DNA from: Gemmataceae bacterium
Lineage (GTDB): Bacteria > Planctomycetota > Planctomycetia > Gemmatales > Gemmataceae
Direction: 5' to 3'
DNA length: 64,000 nucleotides
Assembly: GCA_009692005.1 (NCBI GenBank)
Contig: SHZZ01000008.1
Coordinates: 1 to 64,000 of the forward strand
A program made the position numbers and the translations under genes. The notes below the pieces were generated by a model. That model saw only the letters and a list, made by a program, of their open reading frames with translations, had not been told where the DNA came from and searched no databases. This document shows, piece by piece, positions 9,274 to 18,045 of the stretch. Each line of letters begins with the position of its first letter. Positions within the stretch are counted from its first letter, which is position 1.

Positions 9274-10169
9274 TGGAAAAACTGAAACAAGGGTTGGCCA
9301 AGACTAGGAACTTGTTCGCCGGGGTCGCCAGCCTCTTCCGTCTCAAGGGCCGTGTCGACGGAGAATTCTTAAAGGAACTGGAAAAAAAATTATTCCTGGC
9401 GGATGTGGGCACTGCAGCGACCTCTTCCCTCATCGAACGGGTCCGTCAGGCCTACATGGACAAAGAGGTGGGAGTGGATGTTGAAGCCTTTGTGAAAACT
9501 CACCTGGCAAGCCTATTGGAAGGGGCAGAATCGCGGGTGCTGAAAACCGGTTTGGAAAGCCCAACAGTAATTTTGATCGCGGGGGTCAATGGTTCGGGAA
9601 AAACCACTTCCATTGCCAAGTTGGCGTATTTCCTGAATAAGCAAGGCAAAACCGTATTGGTCGGCGCCTGTGACACTTTCCGCGCTGCGGCCATTGATCA
9701 ACTCGCGATTTGGTGCGACCGCATCGGCGTGGAGTTGGTCAAGGGCCAGCCGGGGGGCGACCCGGCCAGCGTTGCCCATGACACTTGTGAAAAAGCCAAG
9801 GCCAAGAAAGTGGAATTTGTCATTCTCGACACGGCAGGCCGGCTGCACACTCAAAACCACCTTATGCGAGAGTTGGAAAAAATTCACCGGGTGGCGGGAA
9901 AAGTGGTTCCCGGTTCCCCCCACGAGGTTCTCTTGGTCCTGGACGGCACCACTGGGCAGAACGCTATTATGCAAGCGGAGAATTTCCAGAAAGCTGTTCA
10001 TTGCACCGGCATCATTCTGACAAAACTCGATGGCACCGCCAAAGGAGGGGCAATATTCAGCATCAAGCAACGCTTGAATATTCCCGTGAAATTCATTGGC
10101 GTTGGGGAAAAACTCGACGACCTTGAACCCTTTGATCCCGAGGCCTATGTTGCGGCGCTATTTTCCTGA
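9258..10169 (+). CDS. ftsY: Signal recognition particle receptor FtsY
   Basis: 303 residues containing only the N and G domains. The long acidic A domain found in E. coli FtsY is absent, as in many bacteria. SRP-GTPase motifs are visible: the P-loop [10 protein letters not shown] near residue 109, [34 protein letters not shown] and [13 protein letters not shown]. The protein docks the SRP-ribosome complex at the cytoplasmic membrane. The start overlaps the end of the PHP gene, and the next gene begins within 8 bp of the stop. The N-terminal helix (residues 1-12) is amphipathic and may give membrane binding. Confidence 0.97.
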   Translation: MFRSLMEKLKQGLAKTRNLFAGVASLFRLKGRVDGEFLKELEKKLFLADVGTAATSSLIERVRQAYMDKEVGVDVEAFVKTHLASLLEGAESRVLKTGLESPTVILIAGVNGSGKTTSIAKLAYFLNKQGKTVLVGACDTFRAAAIDQLAIWCDRIGVELVKGQPGGDPASVAHDTCEKAKAKKVEFVILDTAGRLHTQNHLMRELEKIHRVAGKVVPGSPHEVLLVLDGTTGQNAIMQAENFQKAVHCTGIILTKLDGTAKGGAIFSIKQRLNIPVKFIGVGEKLDDLEPFDPEAYVAALFS

Positions 10170-10176
10170 TTCCGGT

Positions 10177-11091
10177 TTGAAGTTTCTGGTGACCGGGGGC
10201 GCCGGGTTCGTTGGCTCCCACTTGGTCCAATCCCTATTGAAGCAGGAAAACAAGGTCCGGGTGCTAGATGATTTTTCCACCGGCCGTGAACAAAACCTTG
10301 CAAATTTCACGACTAATCTTGAAGTAATACATGGCAGCATTCTCGATCAGGAATTGATGGCAAAGGCCATGTCTGGCATCGATATTGTCTTTCACCTAGC
10401 AGCCATTGCCTCAGTTCAAAAAAGCCTCGACAACCCAAGTGCAACTCACCAGATATGCGCCACGGGCACTTTGGAAGTTTTGCAAGCGGCCAAGCAAGCC
10501 GGCTGTAAAAGAGTGATCTATGCCGGCAGCAGTAGCGCCTACGGGCACTGTCCATCCCCAGTCCAGCATGAGGACTCGCCGCTAGAACCCCTTTCTCCTT
10601 ATGCGGCGGCAAAAATCGCCGGGGAGCTTTACTGCCTTTGCTTTGCCAAGGCTTTGCAGTTAGAAACCGTCCGCTTGCGATTCTTCAATATTTTTGGACC
10701 CAGGCAAAGGGCCGATAGCCCTTATTCCGGCGTCATAGCCATTTTTGCCCAAGCATTTCAGAAAGGGCTAGTCCCCACCATTTTCGGCGATGGATTGCAA
10801 ACCAGGGATTTCGTCCATGTTGATGATGCTGTTCAGGGTTTACTTCTGGCAGGATCGGTCCCAGGTATTTCCGGCCAGGTTTTCAATATTGGGACAGGCC
10901 TGGGGACCAGCTTGTTGGATTTAGTGCAGGCGCTGCAGTCCTTGACTGGCAAGGAATTGGCGCCAAAGTTTGAGCCAGGACGGTCTGGAGAGGTTCTGCA
11001 CTCCCGGGCGGACATCACAAAAGCCACAAGCCAGCTTCAATACAAGCCAAGCAAGTCATTTACCCAGGGCCTGGCCACCCTTTTCACTTGA
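10177..11091 (+). CDS. NAD-dependent sugar-nucleotide epimerase/dehydratase (extended SDR)
   Basis: 304 residues if translation starts at the TTG at 10177, immediately before the Rossmann motif. An ATG at 10147 would overlap ftsY by 23 bp. The NAD-binding GxxGxxG motif is TGGAGFVGSHL. FHLAA follows, then the catalytic S...YxxxK (GSSSAYG, then SPYAAAKIAGE) and the family segment RFFNIFGPRQ. This is the UDP-glucose 4-epimerase/UDP-glucuronate-decarboxylase branch of extended SDRs. The exact sugar nucleotide cannot be told from sequence. A cell-envelope polysaccharide role is likely by family. It is the last gene of the continuous run that began with rho, apart from the lipoprotein gene 126 bp further on. 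Confidence 0.88.
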   Translation: MKFLVTGGAGFVGSHLVQSLLKQENKVRVLDDFSTGREQNLANFTTNLEVIHGSILDQELMAKAMSGIDIVFHLAAIASVQKSLDNPSATHQICATGTLEVLQAAKQAGCKRVIYAGSSSAYGHCPSPVQHEDSPLEPLSPYAAAKIAGELYCLCFAKALQLETVRLRFFNIFGPRQRADSPYSGVIAIFAQAFQKGLVPTIFGDGLQTRDFVHVDDAVQGLLLAGSVPGISGQVFNIGTGLGTSLLDLVQALQSLTGKELAPKFEPGRSGEVLHSRADITKATSQLQYKPSKSFTQGLATLFT

Positions 11092-11217
11092 ACTTGTCAA
11101 GCCGCCTATTCTTCCTTCTTTGGCTTGCTTTTGGCATTGACAATTATCCCTTAGGGAGGCAAAAGCCCCCTGTTCGCTGGGGATTTTCCGTTTTCCTTGC
11201 CAACAAGGATAGAGGAA

Positions 11218-11874
11218 ATGGCTGCTATGATTTTTCTTACGCCAAAGTCCTGGGTTTGCTTGCCCGCCTGGGCAGCAGTCTTGATTTTGGGAGGTTGTGC
11301 CACTGGGCCGTTATTGGAAAACCCACTGGTGGTAAAACCAGAATTGGAATCCACCAAGGAAAACCCCATCTATGTGCCCTTGGGCCCGGCCTCTTACGGT
11401 TTGGTTTTTGAAAAATGCCTGGATGTCACCAGCGATTTCTTCGAGATTTCCTTTTCCAACCGTTACGATGGGCGGATAGAAACTTTTCCCTCAGTAGCGC
11501 CTGGCCTTGGGCAACCCTGGAAACCAGGGAGTCCAGATTTCCGGCAAAGGCTGCTCGCAACTTGCCAAAGCGTACGCCACCGGGCTGTGGTCGCAATTCA
11601 ACCCGCGGATGACGGCGGTTTTTTTGTCGATGTCAAGGTATTCAAAGAACTTGAGGATTTAGAAAGGCCGATGCGTCAAACGGCTGGTTCGGCGACTTTC
11701 CGCAGCGATTCCACCGTGGAAAGGCAGTTTGAGGTCATTGACGACACCGTCTTTGCCTCCAATTGGATTCCCATTGGCCGGGATTTTCACATCGAGCAAG
11801 TTATTCTTCAGCGAATTGCCAAATTCAAAATTCCGGAGGCTTTGAATCAAATTCCGGAAAAACAAAGCAAATAA
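11218..11874 (+). CDS. Lipoprotein of unknown function
   Basis: 218 residues from the ATG at 11218 (AAGGA upstream); an ATG at 11227 is also possible. A type II signal sequence ends in the lipobox LILGGC, so the mature protein should be lipidated at Cys and anchored in a membrane. The remainder has no domain I recognise. It contains alternating beta-strand-like stretches such as RHRAVVAIQPADDGG and FFVDVKVFKEL, compatible with a small periplasmic beta domain. It lies between the epimerase gene and a convergent histidine-kinase gene whose stop is 10 bp away. I can assign no function. Confidence 0.75.
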   Translation: MAAMIFLTPKSWVCLPAWAAVLILGGCATGPLLENPLVVKPELESTKENPIYVPLGPASYGLVFEKCLDVTSDFFEISFSNRYDGRIETFPSVAPGLGQPWKPGSPDFRQRLLATCQSVRHRAVVAIQPADDGGFFVDVKVFKELEDLERPMRQTAGSATFRSDSTVERQFEVIDDTVFASNWIPIGRDFHIEQVILQRIAKFKIPEALNQIPEKQSK

Positions 11875-11884
11875 AGCAAACCAA

Positions 11885-12715
11885 TTAAGGGTAGAACTGT
11901 TGCCCTTCGGGATTGGTGGGCAACTTAATTGCAAAGACAGTCCCCTTCCCCACTTTGCTTTCCACTCGCAACCTGCCCTGATGTTCCTCAAGGATTTGCC
12001 TGCAGACATAAAGGCCCAAGCCGGTCCCCCCATTGCCGTGTTCATCGGGAAGCTTGGTCGTGAAAAAAGGGTTGAAAATCCGGCCCATATTTTCTGGAGA
12101 GATACCCTGCCCAGAATCCGCCACCACGATCTCGGCGAATCCGGAATCTGCGCATTCACGCACCTCAATTCGCAATTTTCCACCCAGGGGCATGGCCTGG
12201 CGGGCATTAATCACCAGGTTCATTAATACCTGCTCCACCTGGCTGGCAATGACCGGCGCTTTGGGCCGAGACACAAAATTCGTTTCAATCCGGATTTGGT
12301 ATTTAGATAAGTCCTTGGAAGTAAGCACCAAGACTTCTTCCACCAAGGAAGCCAGGTCCACGGATGCCCTTTCCTGTTTCCCCTTGCGAGCAAATCCCAA
12401 CATGGAATTCACAATAACCGCGGCCCGCTGGCCTCCTTTTAAAACCTTTTCTAACGCCTGTTTGCGGCTTTCCTCGTCAGTGGAACGAGATGCCATTCGC
12501 GTGTAGTTAATAATGGTCGTGAGAATATTGTTGAATTCGTGGGCCACGCTGCTGGCAATGGCTCCAATGCTGCCCAGTTTTTGCGCCTGGAAAAGCTGTT
12601 GTTTTAAGGCTCGGATTTCAAATTCAGGCTGAAGCATTTTTTGCCGGGTCATTCCCACAAACTCCAAGTGCAATTCTTGGTCATTCCAGGACAAAATATC
12701 GGCAGAAAATGGCAA
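11885..12715 (-). CDS. Cytoplasmic sensor-type histidine kinase
   Basis: 276 residues. The HisKA dimerisation helix carries the phospho-acceptor His in SSVAHEFNNILT near residue 59. The HATPase domain shows the N-box NLVINARQAM, the G1 box VVADSGQGISPE, the F-box IFNPFFTT and the G2 box GTGLGLYVC. The region before the H-box is only about 45 residues with no membrane segment, PAS or GAF domain, so any input must come from partner proteins or a very short N-terminal module. There is no receiver domain, and no response regulator lies next to it, so it is an orphan kinase in this window. It is convergent with the lipoprotein gene. Confidence 0.9.
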   Translation of the reverse strand: MPFSADILSWNDQELHLEFVGMTRQKMLQPEFEIRALKQQLFQAQKLGSIGAIASSVAHEFNNILTTIINYTRMASRSTDEESRKQALEKVLKGGQRAAVIVNSMLGFARKGKQERASVDLASLVEEVLVLTSKDLSKYQIRIETNFVSRPKAPVIASQVEQVLMNLVINARQAMPLGGKLRIEVRECADSGFAEIVVADSGQGISPENMGRIFNPFFTTKLPDEHGNGGTGLGLYVCRQILEEHQGRLRVESKVGKGTVFAIKLPTNPEGQQFYP

Positions 12716-12928
12716 GCGACTTAATTGGAACTGTATGGGGGAAAAGAAGTTATAACTAAACTCACAAGCGACTAGAGCCCTTGGGAGGATCCGGAGGACT
12801 TTGGGGTTGGCGCAAGAACTTTAAACCCGGCAAGGTATACTCCCTGGGGGGGCTATCCACCATCGAAGGAAATACCATCACGCTTTGCTAATTTATCCGT
12901 TATTCATGGACTATTTTCCCCACAGATT

Positions 12929-12934
12929 TATAAT
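12929..12934 (+). promoter_or_regulatory. -10 box of tRNA-Arg promoter
   Basis: A perfect TATAAT lies 10 nt before the 5' end of tRNA-Arg, the spacing expected for a tRNA with a short leader. No good -35 hexamer is visible; TTCATG at 12903-12908 is the nearest and is about 20 bp away. Confidence 0.5.
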
Positions 12935-12944
12935 TTGGACATTA

Positions 12945-13018
12945 GTTCCCGTAGCTCAATTGGATAGAGCGTTGGCCTCCGAAGCCGAAGGTTACAGGTT
13001 CGACTCCTGTCGGGAACG
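12945..13018 (+). tRNA. tRNA-Arg (anticodon CCG)
   Basis: Complete cloverleaf. Acceptor stem GUUCCCG pairs with CGGGAAC, with discriminator G. The D-arm contains AGCUCAAUUGGAUAGAGC. The anticodon stem UUGGC/GCCGA has loop CUCCGAA, giving anticodon CCG, which reads the CGG arginine codon. The T-arm CAGGUUCGACUCCUG is standard. No CCA is encoded. Confidence 0.96.
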
Positions 13019-13071
13019 CTGAAAATCCTTTTTACCCGCCAGGTTTTGAAATACCTTCATTCCTGCCAGGG

Positions 13072-13806
13072 CTAAATAAAAACGGCTCCTTGGGGAATGA
13101 TCACTAATTCGGGAATGACGACATGCCCAGGCATTTGCGCCAGGAACAACGCCGCCTTGGCTATATCCACTGGCTGTAAAATGGCATGGCGATGTTCTTC
13201 AGAAACGGGATTGGGCCTGACATCCAAAATAGGGGTATTCACTTCGCCAGGGTAGATTTGGCAAAAACGGATGCCATTTTTGGACTCCTCCGCTGCTGCT
13301 GCCACCACTAACCCATGCAGGCCAAATTTCCCTGCTACATAGCCCGAACCTCCCAAGGGGCTCCCTCGCAATCCTGCCACGGAATTCACCACAATGATCA
13401 GGCCGTTTTTTCTGGCTCGCATTCCAGGGACCGTTTCCCTAATGCAATGGAATCCGCTATGGAGATTCCCATCGATCAAGAAATGCCACGACTCGGGAGT
13501 CAATTCGGAAAAAGACCGTTCTTTGACATTGACTCCGGCGCAATGCACCAAAATGTCAATTCTTCCATGCATTTTCAAAATCGAGGCAACCATGTCATGA
13601 ACTTGCTTGGCAACGCTGGCATCGCAAGCCCTGGTGTGGATTTCCCTACCGGGGGCACCCTCTTCCCGCGCGGCTTTTTCCAATTTCTCGAGGTTTCTCC
13701 CGCAGATTATTACTTCCGCGCCAGCGCCATGAAGCAAACCGGCGCAGGCTTTGCCTATGCCACTTCCCCCGCCGGTAACTAAAACTATTTTGCCATTCAG
13801 ATTCAT
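13072..13806 (-). CDS. Short-chain dehydrogenase/reductase
   Basis: 244 residues, classical SDR. The cofactor motif TGGGSGIGKA lies at residues 11-20, followed by HCAGVNV (the NAG region), the catalytic Ser in VNSVAGL and the YxxxK pair in SGYVAGKFG. The acidic or basic residue after beta-2 is in CGRNLEKLE; an Arg there favours NADP(H), although this is only suggestive. The substrate is unknown. GAGG precedes the ATG. The gene is monocistronic by context, convergent with tRNA-Arg and divergent from prfB. Confidence 0.88.
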   Translation of the reverse strand: MNLNGKIVLVTGGGSGIGKACAGLLHGAGAEVIICGRNLEKLEKAAREEGAPGREIHTRACDASVAKQVHDMVASILKMHGRIDILVHCAGVNVKERSFSELTPESWHFLIDGNLHSGFHCIRETVPGMRARKNGLIIVVNSVAGLRGSPLGGSGYVAGKFGLHGLVVAAAAEESKNGIRFCQIYPGEVNTPILDVRPNPVSEEHRHAILQPVDIAKAALFLAQMPGHVVIPELVIIPQGAVFI

Positions 13807-13946
13807 TTCTTCGCCTCTTTTCTATCTCTCTCGGACTGAAAACCCTCTGCGGGTTCCAAGGAAATTGCTATCGACCCATATCCAGACTGCCATAGAATTT
13901 TCTCTAGTAAAACAAATTATGCCTTTCTTGGAAGGGGATGCTGGCA

Positions 13947-15057
13947 ATGAATAGCGAATTACGCAGACGACTAGAAAATTTGGTTGGCAGGTTGACTCAG
14001 CTACGGGACAGTCTTTGACATACCAGGGAAAAAAGCCGAACGGCAGCAATTAAGCGACCGCATGGGGATGGCAGACTTCTGGGATAACCAGGAAAAAGCC
14101 CGGCAAGTGATTGCTTCTTTAAAACCCTTAAGCGGTCTGTTGAAACCTTATGAAGAATTGGAAGCGGCCATTCAAGACCTTGGCGCCCTTGGGGAACTAT
14201 GCCAGGAAGATGAGGGACTGGAAAGTGAACTCTCGGCCGAACTGGCCAAATCGGAAAAAGCCGCGGAGGAATTCCAACTGCGCGCCATTTTAAACGGCCC
14301 GCAGGATTCCAGTAACGCTTATTTGCGAGTTCAAGCGGGCGGGGGCGGCACCGAAGCCTGCGACTGGGCCCAAATTCTTCTGCGCATGTACTCCCGCTGG
14401 GCTGAAAAACAAGGGTTCGCTGTCGAACTGGTGGATGAACTCAGGAATGAGGAAGCAGGCATTCGCAGCGCCACCTTGCGAATTTTGGGTGAATACGCCT
14501 ACGGGAATTTGCAGAGCGAAGCAGGGGTTCACCGGCTTGTACGGATCAGTCCGTTCGATTCCAACGCGCGCAGGCACACTTCTTTTGCCGCCGTTGATGT
14601 CATGCCGGAAATAGACGGTAGCATTGAAATTGATATTCGCCCCGATGATTTGGAACGCCAGACCTTTCGAAGCGGCGGGCCAGGTGGACAGCACCAGAAT
14701 AAAACTGAAAGCGGCGTTCGCTACATTCACAAGCCAAGCGGGGTGGCGGCGGAAAGCCGAAGTGAACGGAGCCAGCACAAGAATGACGACATGGCCATGA
14801 AACTTTTGAAGGCCAAGCTGTACCGCATCGAGGAACAAAAGCGAAAAGCTGAATTCGAAAAACTTTATGATGAAAAGGGCGAAGTCGCCTGGGGTTATCA
14901 AATTCGCAATTATGTTCTGCAGCCTTACACCCTGGCCAAGGATGTGCGGACGGAACATCAAACTGCCCAGGTGTTTGAAGTCCTCGACGGGGATTTAAAC
15001 CAGTTCATGCAAGCGTTCCTCAGGCAAAAGGCCGAGAAGGCCAACAAGAAAACTTAG
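13947..15057 (+). CDS. prfB: Peptide chain release factor 2, made by +1 programmed frameshift
   Basis: RF2 recognises UGA and UAA and triggers peptide release. The gene is in two frames. Codons 1-23 (13947-14015) end in CTT followed by an in-frame TGA at 14016-14018, then C. This is the CUU-UGA-C slippery stop of bacterial RF2 genes. Slipping +1 onto UUU and reading GAC (14017-14019) enters the main frame, giving 369 residues. The anticodon-mimic motif SPF occurs near residue 200 and the catalytic GGQ near residue 245. The upstream Shine-Dalgarno-like spacer is weak here (CGGGAC rather than AGGGGG). The frameshift autoregulates RF2: low RF2 lets ribosomes shift. Annotating only from the ATG at 14062 would lose 38 residues. 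The stop overlaps that of the convergent neighbour by 4 bp. Confidence 0.95.
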
Positions 15058-15917
15058 GTCCCTGGTTTATTTTGCAAATCCTCCGCCAAGGCGCGGATGT
15101 GGGCAGGGGTGGTCCCGCAACACCCGCCGATCCAATTGGCTCCTGCTTCAACGATTTTTTTTGCTCCCCGGGCAAACTCATTATTAGCCAATGGGATCCA
15201 AGGCACTTCTTTATTTTCAGAAGGGGACCCTGCGTTAGGCCGGGCCATAATTGTCTTGCTAAATTCTCCCTTGTATTCCACAACTATCTGGGCGGTTGTC
15301 TCCAAGCTGATGTTGCGCCCGCAGTTACAGCCCAGAAAATCCAACTCTTTACTTCTGGACATGGAAGCCACTTGATGGGGCGTGGTTCCATCGGGTAGAA
15401 CCGGTTTTCCATTTTCCAAAAGGAATGAAAAGGATACACCCCAGGCAATTGGCTGGTAAATCCATTGGTCCCGTAATTTCTGGATCCAATCCAGGGAATG
15501 AAGGCTGGAGCAGGTTTCAAAAATAATTCCTGAAACCCTTTGGCTCGCTGCTAGTAGGGCGTTCAAGAAAGCTTTATCCCCGGTAGGGGCCCAAGGCCCC
15601 AGGGCTAAAAAAACACAAGCGTTTTCTCTGGGCGGGTCCAGAGCGTGATTGATCCCCAGGGACAATCTTTCAAGCCGAACTTTTTCCAGGTCCTGACAGG
15701 CAGGGCCAGAAAAAGTATTAAAGGTGTTGGTAAATAAGGCTCTGGCCCCCGCCTGGACATACTCGCCATGAACCTTGCGCACCAATTCCGGGAAATTAGG
15801 ATTTGCCTGGTCGGTAATTTGATCCGTGGGAAAGCCCAGGGAAAAAAGCATGGTAGCCATGGCGCCATCCGTGATGACCGGCTTGTCTTTCGAAGCGAGG
15901 TTTATTTTGGCCGTCAT
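15054..15917 (-). CDS. Homocysteine S-methyltransferase family protein
   Basis: 287 residues from the ATG at 15917; a TTG at 15938 would overlap the previous gene by 4 bp. The fold is the (beta/alpha)8 barrel of the BHMT/MetH homocysteine-binding domain: ITDGAMATML at the start, then TNTFNTF, and zinc-binding cysteines in LGCNCG and in GGCCGTTPAHI near the C-terminus. The family transfers a methyl group to homocysteine from betaine, S-methylmethionine or, in MetH, methylcobalamin. The methyl donor cannot be read from sequence, and there is no cobalamin domain. It lies just downstream of the phosphoglycerate mutase gene and is probably co-transcribed with it. Confidence 0.85.
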   Translation of the reverse strand: MTAKINLASKDKPVITDGAMATMLFSLGFPTDQITDQANPNFPELVRKVHGEYVQAGARALFTNTFNTFSGPACQDLEKVRLERLSLGINHALDPPRENACVFLALGPWAPTGDKAFLNALLAASQRVSGIIFETCSSLHSLDWIQKLRDQWIYQPIAWGVSFSFLLENGKPVLPDGTTPHQVASMSRSKELDFLGCNCGRNISLETTAQIVVEYKGEFSKTIMARPNAGSPSENKEVPWIPLANNEFARGAKKIVEAGANWIGGCCGTTPAHIRALAEDLQNKPGT

Positions 15918-15934
15918 GGTGAGTGCCACCCGGT

Positions 15935-17140
15935 TCAAGCGCCGTATTTCGCCAGTTTTCCCGCATGGGCCATGGCCAACGACATTAAGTGCTTCGCTTC
16001 AAATTGCCCGAGCCCGCCCTGCAGGCATTGGGCTTCACCAAACCCAGTCACTTGGTCAGACCTGCAGGAATTGGCCCAAAGCAAGGTGGGCACGGGATGC
16101 CAGCTATGGCTTTTCAATTTGCTGGGGGTGCTGTGGTCGCCCGTTACGATAAGCACATCGGGGTTTAAGGCGCGAATATCAGGAATGACCTGGTCAAGCT
16201 TTTCGATCTTATCCACCTTGGCGGCAAAATTCCCATCTTCCCCGGTGCTATCGGTGTATTTGTAATGCAGGAAGAAGAAGTTGAATTTGTCCCAAGCGGA
16301 GCGCAACACGGAAATCTGGTTTTCCAAGGTGGAACCGGCGTCCAAAATGGTCATGCCAACTAAACGGGCCAAACCTTTATACATGGGATAGACGGCAATT
16401 GCGGCTGCCTGGAAACCAAAGACCTGGTTCATGGTTTCAATTTTTGGATAAGTGGCAAAACCCCGCAGCGTTACCATGTTTGTGGGCAAATCTTTACCCA
16501 GGACACGGCCCGCTTCTTGGATAAACTGATTTGCCACGGTGGCGGTTTTCCGCGAAGCCGTGTCTTTCCCACTGGCTTCCAAGGGCTTAAGACCTGTTTT
16601 TTGCGGATCTGTGTCGTTCACCTGATCCCCAAGACCGTCGCCCCGAAACACCAAAACAAATCGGTGCTCCCTGACCGGTTCGACAAAAACTTCCACGCCG
16701 GGGATTTGAATCTTCTTCAACTTGGCGCACATGGCGGCACAGCGCTCTGTGGTCGGCCTTCCCGCGCGGCGATCGGAAATATTCCCCGCGGCATCAACTG
16801 TGCAAAAGTTCCCACGAATGGCCACATCTCGGGCGCCCACTTCAAAATTGATCCCCAGGGCCTCGAGAATTCCCCGACCAATCCGGTATTTTAAGGGATC
16901 GTAACCAAATAATGCAAGGTGCCCTGGGCCGCTGCCCGGAGTAATTCCTGGCAAAACCGGCAAACTCAACCCGCAGACCCCTTCTGATGCCAGGGCATCC
17001 AAGTTCGGCGTCCGGGCCGTTTCCAATTCCGTTTTTCCCCCGGTCTGCAAGGGTAGGCCACCCAGGCCATCCGCCACCAGCAGGACGATTTTTTGGGCAT
17101 TTTCTTCGCGAAGTTCCTTGATGATATCGTGCAAGTCCAT
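15935..17140 (-). CDS. apgM: 2,3-bisphosphoglycerate-independent phosphoglycerate mutase, archaeal type
   Basis: 401 residues of the ApgM branch of the alkaline-phosphatase superfamily. The N-terminal metal site is LLVADGLGGLP, the nucleophile region is TPGSGPGHLALFGYDP, and C-terminal metal ligands lie in IVTGDHSTPS. The protein interconverts 3- and 2-phosphoglycerate in glycolysis without a bisphosphate cofactor. A second family member lies at 34968-36194 next to hom. This copy, which has no amino-acid gene beside it and retains the canonical TPGSGPGH segment, is the better candidate for the glycolytic enzyme. It is followed by the homocysteine-methyltransferase-like gene. Confidence 0.88.
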   Translation of the reverse strand: MDLHDIIKELREENAQKIVLLVADGLGGLPLQTGGKTELETARTPNLDALASEGVCGLSLPVLPGITPGSGPGHLALFGYDPLKYRIGRGILEALGINFEVGARDVAIRGNFCTVDAAGNISDRRAGRPTTERCAAMCAKLKKIQIPGVEVFVEPVREHRFVLVFRGDGLGDQVNDTDPQKTGLKPLEASGKDTASRKTATVANQFIQEAGRVLGKDLPTNMVTLRGFATYPKIETMNQVFGFQAAAIAVYPMYKGLARLVGMTILDAGSTLENQISVLRSAWDKFNFFFLHYKYTDSTGEDGNFAAKVDKIEKLDQVIPDIRALNPDVLIVTGDHSTPSKLKSHSWHPVPTLLWANSCRSDQVTGFGEAQCLQGGLGQFEAKHLMSLAMAHAGKLAKYGA

Positions 17141-17291
17141 AATTTCTCCGATTGCTTTGCGTCACCGTGCTTTTGTAGCTCAAAAAAACCAACACGGCTA
17201 GAGGACTCTCTTTCAATGCAAAAAAACACAACCGCCTGAGTTTTAGGGAATATACTGGCAGAACAAATAATTCTTTTTGGAGGCGCATTCC

Positions 17292-18017
17292 GTGGATCTC
17301 CCCAGTCAAATGAATCCCCAAATTTCTCAGGATAAATTAACACTTCCCGGTCTGGATTTGGTGGAACGGCGGGTGCTTGGAGTATTAATTGAAAAAGCCA
17401 AAACCACTCCTGAGAATTACCCGCTTTCCTTGAATTCTCTGTTAACCGGTTGCAACCAAAAATCCAATCGCGACCCTTTAATGAACCTCGACGACGCCAG
17501 ACTTGAAAATTGCATTCGGACCTTGATTCAAAAAACCCTAGTTTCTCTGGTTCGAGGTGGCCGGGTCGAGCGCTGGCAGCACGAACTCTACACACGCTGG
17601 AATGTTTCCAAACAAGACATGGCCATTCTTGGGGAACTTTTCCTTCGCGGCCCGCAAACCGAAGGACTTCTCCGCTCGCGGGCTTCTCGCATGGAACCCT
17701 TTGATTCCCTGGAGGAGCTCCGCGCATCCCTGGATCAACTGGCGCAAAAAGAACTGGCAATTTGGGTGGATGCACCAGGCAGCCGAGGGGCCAGAGTTTC
17801 CCATGGATTCCATTCGAAGGGAGAATTAGAAAATCTTGGCCCAGCGTCCGTGGGTGAGCTTCCATCTGGATCGCCAAGCGTTTCCCTCGTGAACGAGGGT
17901 AATTCCCGGGAAAAGCTGGATTCCCTGCAAACTAAGCTGAATACGCTCGAAGAAGTTGTAAAATCCTTGCAAGAAGCTGTTGCCCGGTTGGAAAGCCGGA
18001 TTCCTCGAAATGGATGA
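17292..18017 (+). CDS. YceH/UPF0502 (DUF480) family protein
   Basis: 241 residues from the GTG at 17292, which has GGAGG eight nt upstream; a TTG at 17277 overlaps that site. The tandem winged-helix DUF480 domain is clear from the segments RVLGVLIEKAKTTPENYPL, SLNSLLTGCNQKSNRDP and VSKQDMAILGELFLRGPQT, each typical of YceH. The function is unknown; a DNA-binding role is inferred from the fold. The C-terminal 40 residues form a heptad-like coiled coil (KLDSLQTKLNTLEEVVKSL), which could dimerise the protein. It precedes the pseudouridine synthase by 28 bp. Confidence 0.87.
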   Translation: MDLPSQMNPQISQDKLTLPGLDLVERRVLGVLIEKAKTTPENYPLSLNSLLTGCNQKSNRDPLMNLDDARLENCIRTLIQKTLVSLVRGGRVERWQHELYTRWNVSKQDMAILGELFLRGPQTEGLLRSRASRMEPFDSLEELRASLDQLAQKELAIWVDAPGSRGARVSHGFHSKGELENLGPASVGELPSGSPSVSLVNEGNSREKLDSLQTKLNTLEEVVKSLQEAVARLESRIPRNG

Positions 18018-18045
18018 GTTCGAAAAGAGATAACAAGGAGCCAGG

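Noticed and set aside
13947-14018. prfB annotated as a short ORF ending in TGA or as a pseudogene
   Set aside because: CTT TGA C is the conserved RF2 frameshift site and the +1 frame continues perfectly into the release-factor body.
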